Shown here: piece after piece, positions 61,910 to 64,000 of the stretch
Numbering within the stretch: position 1 is the stretch's first letter
How the letters are laid out: each line of letters opens with the position of its first letter
Assembly (NCBI GenBank): GCA_903885665.1
Contig: CAISJL010000183.1
Span: forward strand, 1 to 64,000
Length of the DNA stretch: 64,000 bases
Direction of reading: 5' to 3'
From: an uncultured beta proteobacterium
GTDB lineage: Bacteria; Pseudomonadota; Gammaproteobacteria; Burkholderiales; SG8-41
Position numbers and translations under genes: made by a program
The notes under the pieces: generated by a model
What the model was told of the DNA's origin: nothing
Seen by the model: only the letters and a program-made list of their open reading frames with translations
Databases searched by the model: none

Positions 61910-62332
61910 ATGGCATCTGAACTACTTAAAAACTTCACCCCTTATAAACCTAAGGGTAAAGAAGAGTATATGAATACTCGTCAACTCGCCCATTTTCGAG
62001 ATATGTTGCTTGAGATGAAAAAAGGTCTGTCTCAAGACATTGATCGAACAGTGCATACCATGCAGGACGAAGCAACTATTTTTGCAGATCCCAATGACAG
62101 AGCCAGTCAAGAATCAGATATGTCTCTAGAATTGCGCAATCGTGATCGCGAGCGGAAACTCATCAAGAAAATTGACGAGACAATTGTTCGTATTAATGCT
62201 GATGATTACGGCTTTTGTGACTCATGCGGTGTAGAAATTGGCTTAAAACGTTTAGAAGCGAGACCTACCGCTACATTGTGCATTGACTGCAAAACTTTAG
62301 ATGAGTTGCGCGAAAGACAAGTAGCCAAATAA
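61910..62332 (+). CDS. dksA: RNA polymerase-binding transcription factor DksA
   Basis: 140 aa; DPNDRASQESDMSLELRNRDRERKLIKKIDETI, YGFCDSCGVEIGLKRLEARPTATLCIDCKTLDE zinc finger. Confidence 0.95.
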   Translation: MASELLKNFTPYKPKGKEEYMNTRQLAHFRDMLLEMKKGLSQDIDRTVHTMQDEATIFADPNDRASQESDMSLELRNRDRERKLIKKIDETIVRINADDYGFCDSCGVEIGLKRLEARPTATLCIDCKTLDELRERQVAK

Positions 62333-62385
62333 ATTAATTTAACAAAACTATTTAATGATTTGAATTAATTTTTATTAGAATGAAA

Positions 62386-62422
62386 ATGTTAAAAAAGGGA
62401 CGTTTAGTCCCTTTTTTAACAT
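62386..62422 (+). terminator. 16-bp hairpin terminator, dksA side (bidirectional-looking)
   Basis: ATGTTAAAAAAGGGAC-GTTTA-GTCCCTTTTTTAACAT perfect inverted repeat. Confidence 0.9.
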
Positions 62423-62429
62423 GCGCAAC

Positions 62430-62452
62430 AAAGGCGATTTTAGATCGCCTTT
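62430..62452 (-). terminator. Second hairpin, likely pnp terminator
   Basis: AAAGGCGAT-TTTAG-ATCGCCTTT immediately downstream of the pnp stop. Confidence 0.75.
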
Positions 62453-62464
62453 TGCTACACACCC

Positions 62465-64000
62465 TTAAGCTGCTGGAGCACCCTCTGCAGCTGGCGGATC
62501 AGCATCTATAGCTTTCATAGATAGACGCAGGCGCCCTTTCTCATCAGCCTCTAATACTTTAACGTGAACTAACTGACCCTCTTTCAAATGATCAGAGACG
62601 TTATTGACGCGCTCATTCGCAATTTGGGAAATGTGGAGTAATCCATCACGCCCAGGAAGCACGCTAACGATGGCACCAAAATCCAACAATTTTAAAACAG
62701 TACCCTCGTAAACACGACCGACTTCTACATCAGCAGTCAAATCTTCAATGCGCTTACGAGCATTCTCACCACCTTCAGATGATACACATGAAATCACCAC
62801 TGTACCGTCGTCTTGAATATCAATAGTCGTGCCTGTCTCTTCAGTAATTGCACGAATCACAGCCCCGCCCTTACCAATGACATCACGAATTTTTTCTGGC
62901 TTAATTTTCATCGTGATCATGCGAGGCGCCCATGCAGATAAATCTGTACGCGGCGTATCCATCGCAGTACGCATTTTTTCTAAAATATGCAGACGCCCTT
63001 CCTTGGCTTGGCTCAATGCAGCATGCATAATTTCTTTTGTAATGCCTGTAATTTTAATGTCCATCTGTAGCGCAGTTACACCATTTTCTGTACCGGCGAC
63101 TTTAAAATCCATATCGCCAAGGTGATCTTCATCGCCCAAGATATCAGACAACACTGCGAAACGGCCGCCCTCTTTAATCAAGCCCATTGCAATACCCGCA
63201 ACATGTGCCTTCAGTGGCACGCCGGCATCCATTAATGACAAGCAACCACCACAGACTGATGCCATGGAACTTGAGCCGTTTGATTCTGTAATTTCAGATA
63301 CTACACGTATAGAGTAAGCAAACTCTTCTGCGCTGGGCAACACAGCTGCTAGGGCACGCTTTGCCAATCGTCCATGACCAATTTCACGACGCTTAGGCGA
63401 ACCAACACGTCCTGTTTCACCCGTTGAGTATGGAGGAAAATTGTAGTGAAGCATAAATCGATCTCTATACTCACCCTGTAACGCATCAATAACCTGTTCA
63501 TCACGTGATGTTCCTAGCGTGGCCACAACAATGGCTTGGGTTTCACCGCGGGTAAACAAGGCAGAGCCGTGAGTGCGGGGCAACAAGCCCGTACGGATCG
63601 AGATAGGGCGTACGGTGCGCGTGTCGCGACCATCGATACGTGGTTCACCGTCAAGAATTTGATTGCGGACAATTTTGGCTTCTATATTGCCAAATTCGTT
63701 CTTAACAATATTAACCAAATCAGGTGACGCATCTGCAGGAAGCAACTCAGCAATGACTTTGGCGCTGATTTCCTTAACTCTAACAGTGCGAGCCTGCTTT
63801 TGCTTGATTTGGTAGGCCAAACGAAGATCAGCCTCTGCCAATTCAGTAAGACGAGTAATCATCGCCTCATCTTTGGCCGGCGGCTCCCAAATATATTCTG
63901 GCACACCGATTTCATCAACCATTTCATTAATTACATTAATTACAACTTGCATTTGCTCATGCCCAAACATTACGGCACCGAGCATCACATCTTCAGGCAA
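62465..64000 (-). CDS. pnp: Polyribonucleotide nucleotidyltransferase, partial (5' end beyond window)
   Basis: [61 protein letters not shown] ([20 protein letters not shown]) and S1 domains; ORF runs off the window. Confidence 0.97.
   Translation of the reverse strand: MPEDVMLGAVMFGHEQMQVVINVINEMVDEIGVPEYIWEPPAKDEAMITRLTELAEADLRLAYQIKQKQARTVRVKEISAKVIAELLPADASPDLVNIVKNEFGNIEAKIVRNQILDGEPRIDGRDTRTVRPISIRTGLLPRTHGSALFTRGETQAIVVATLGTSRDEQVIDALQGEYRDRFMLHYNFPPYSTGETGRVGSPKRREIGHGRLAKRALAAVLPSAEEFAYSIRVVSEITESNGSSSMASVCGGCLSLMDAGVPLKAHVAGIAMGLIKEGGRFAVLSDILGDEDHLGDMDFKVAGTENGVTALQMDIKITGITKEIMHAALSQAKEGRLHILEKMRTAMDTPRTDLSAWAPRMITMKIKPEKIRDVIGKGGAVIRAITEETGTTIDIQDDGTVVISCVSSEGGENARKRIEDLTADVEVGRVYEGTVLKLLDFGAIVSVLPGRDGLLHISQIANERVNNVSDHLKEGQLVHVKVLEADEKGRLRLSMKAIDADPPAAEGAPAA

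Overview
The window is 64 kb of what looks like a betaproteobacterial (Burkholderiales-like) chromosome; the taxonomy is inferred from gene content only. The left edge has a tRNA-Asn and a 5'-truncated tyrosine recombinase, probably the rim of an integrated element, followed by an aromatic aminotransferase gene and uvrB. Most of 4.8-42.5 kb is accessory catabolic DNA. It holds nine Bug/TctC-type tripartite tricarboxylate transporter receptors with no TctA/TctB, three NDP-forming acyl-CoA synthetases, a beta-oxidation cassette, TcuA-like FAD oxidoreductases, MaoC hydratases, CoA-transferase subunits and a two-component flavin monooxygenase. From 42.5 kb on it is mostly core genome: pckG, ygfX/ygfZ, tadA, tex, rdgC, guaA, guaB, rnfH, ratA-like, smpB, dksA, pnp and three further tRNAs in addition to tRNA-Asn. 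The most unusual locus is a compact plus-strand operon at 33.9-39.1 kb. It contains CoA-transferase A (interrupted by an in-frame TGA), CoA-transferase B, a MoxR-type AAA+ ATPase, a CoxE-like VWA protein, a small secreted protein with three Cx11CLA repeats, and a TauD/TfdA-type dioxygenase. I also report a 57-aa conserved-looking small ORF absent from the supplied track, several terminators and several short tandem repeats. All functional calls are from reading the sequence; no database search was run.
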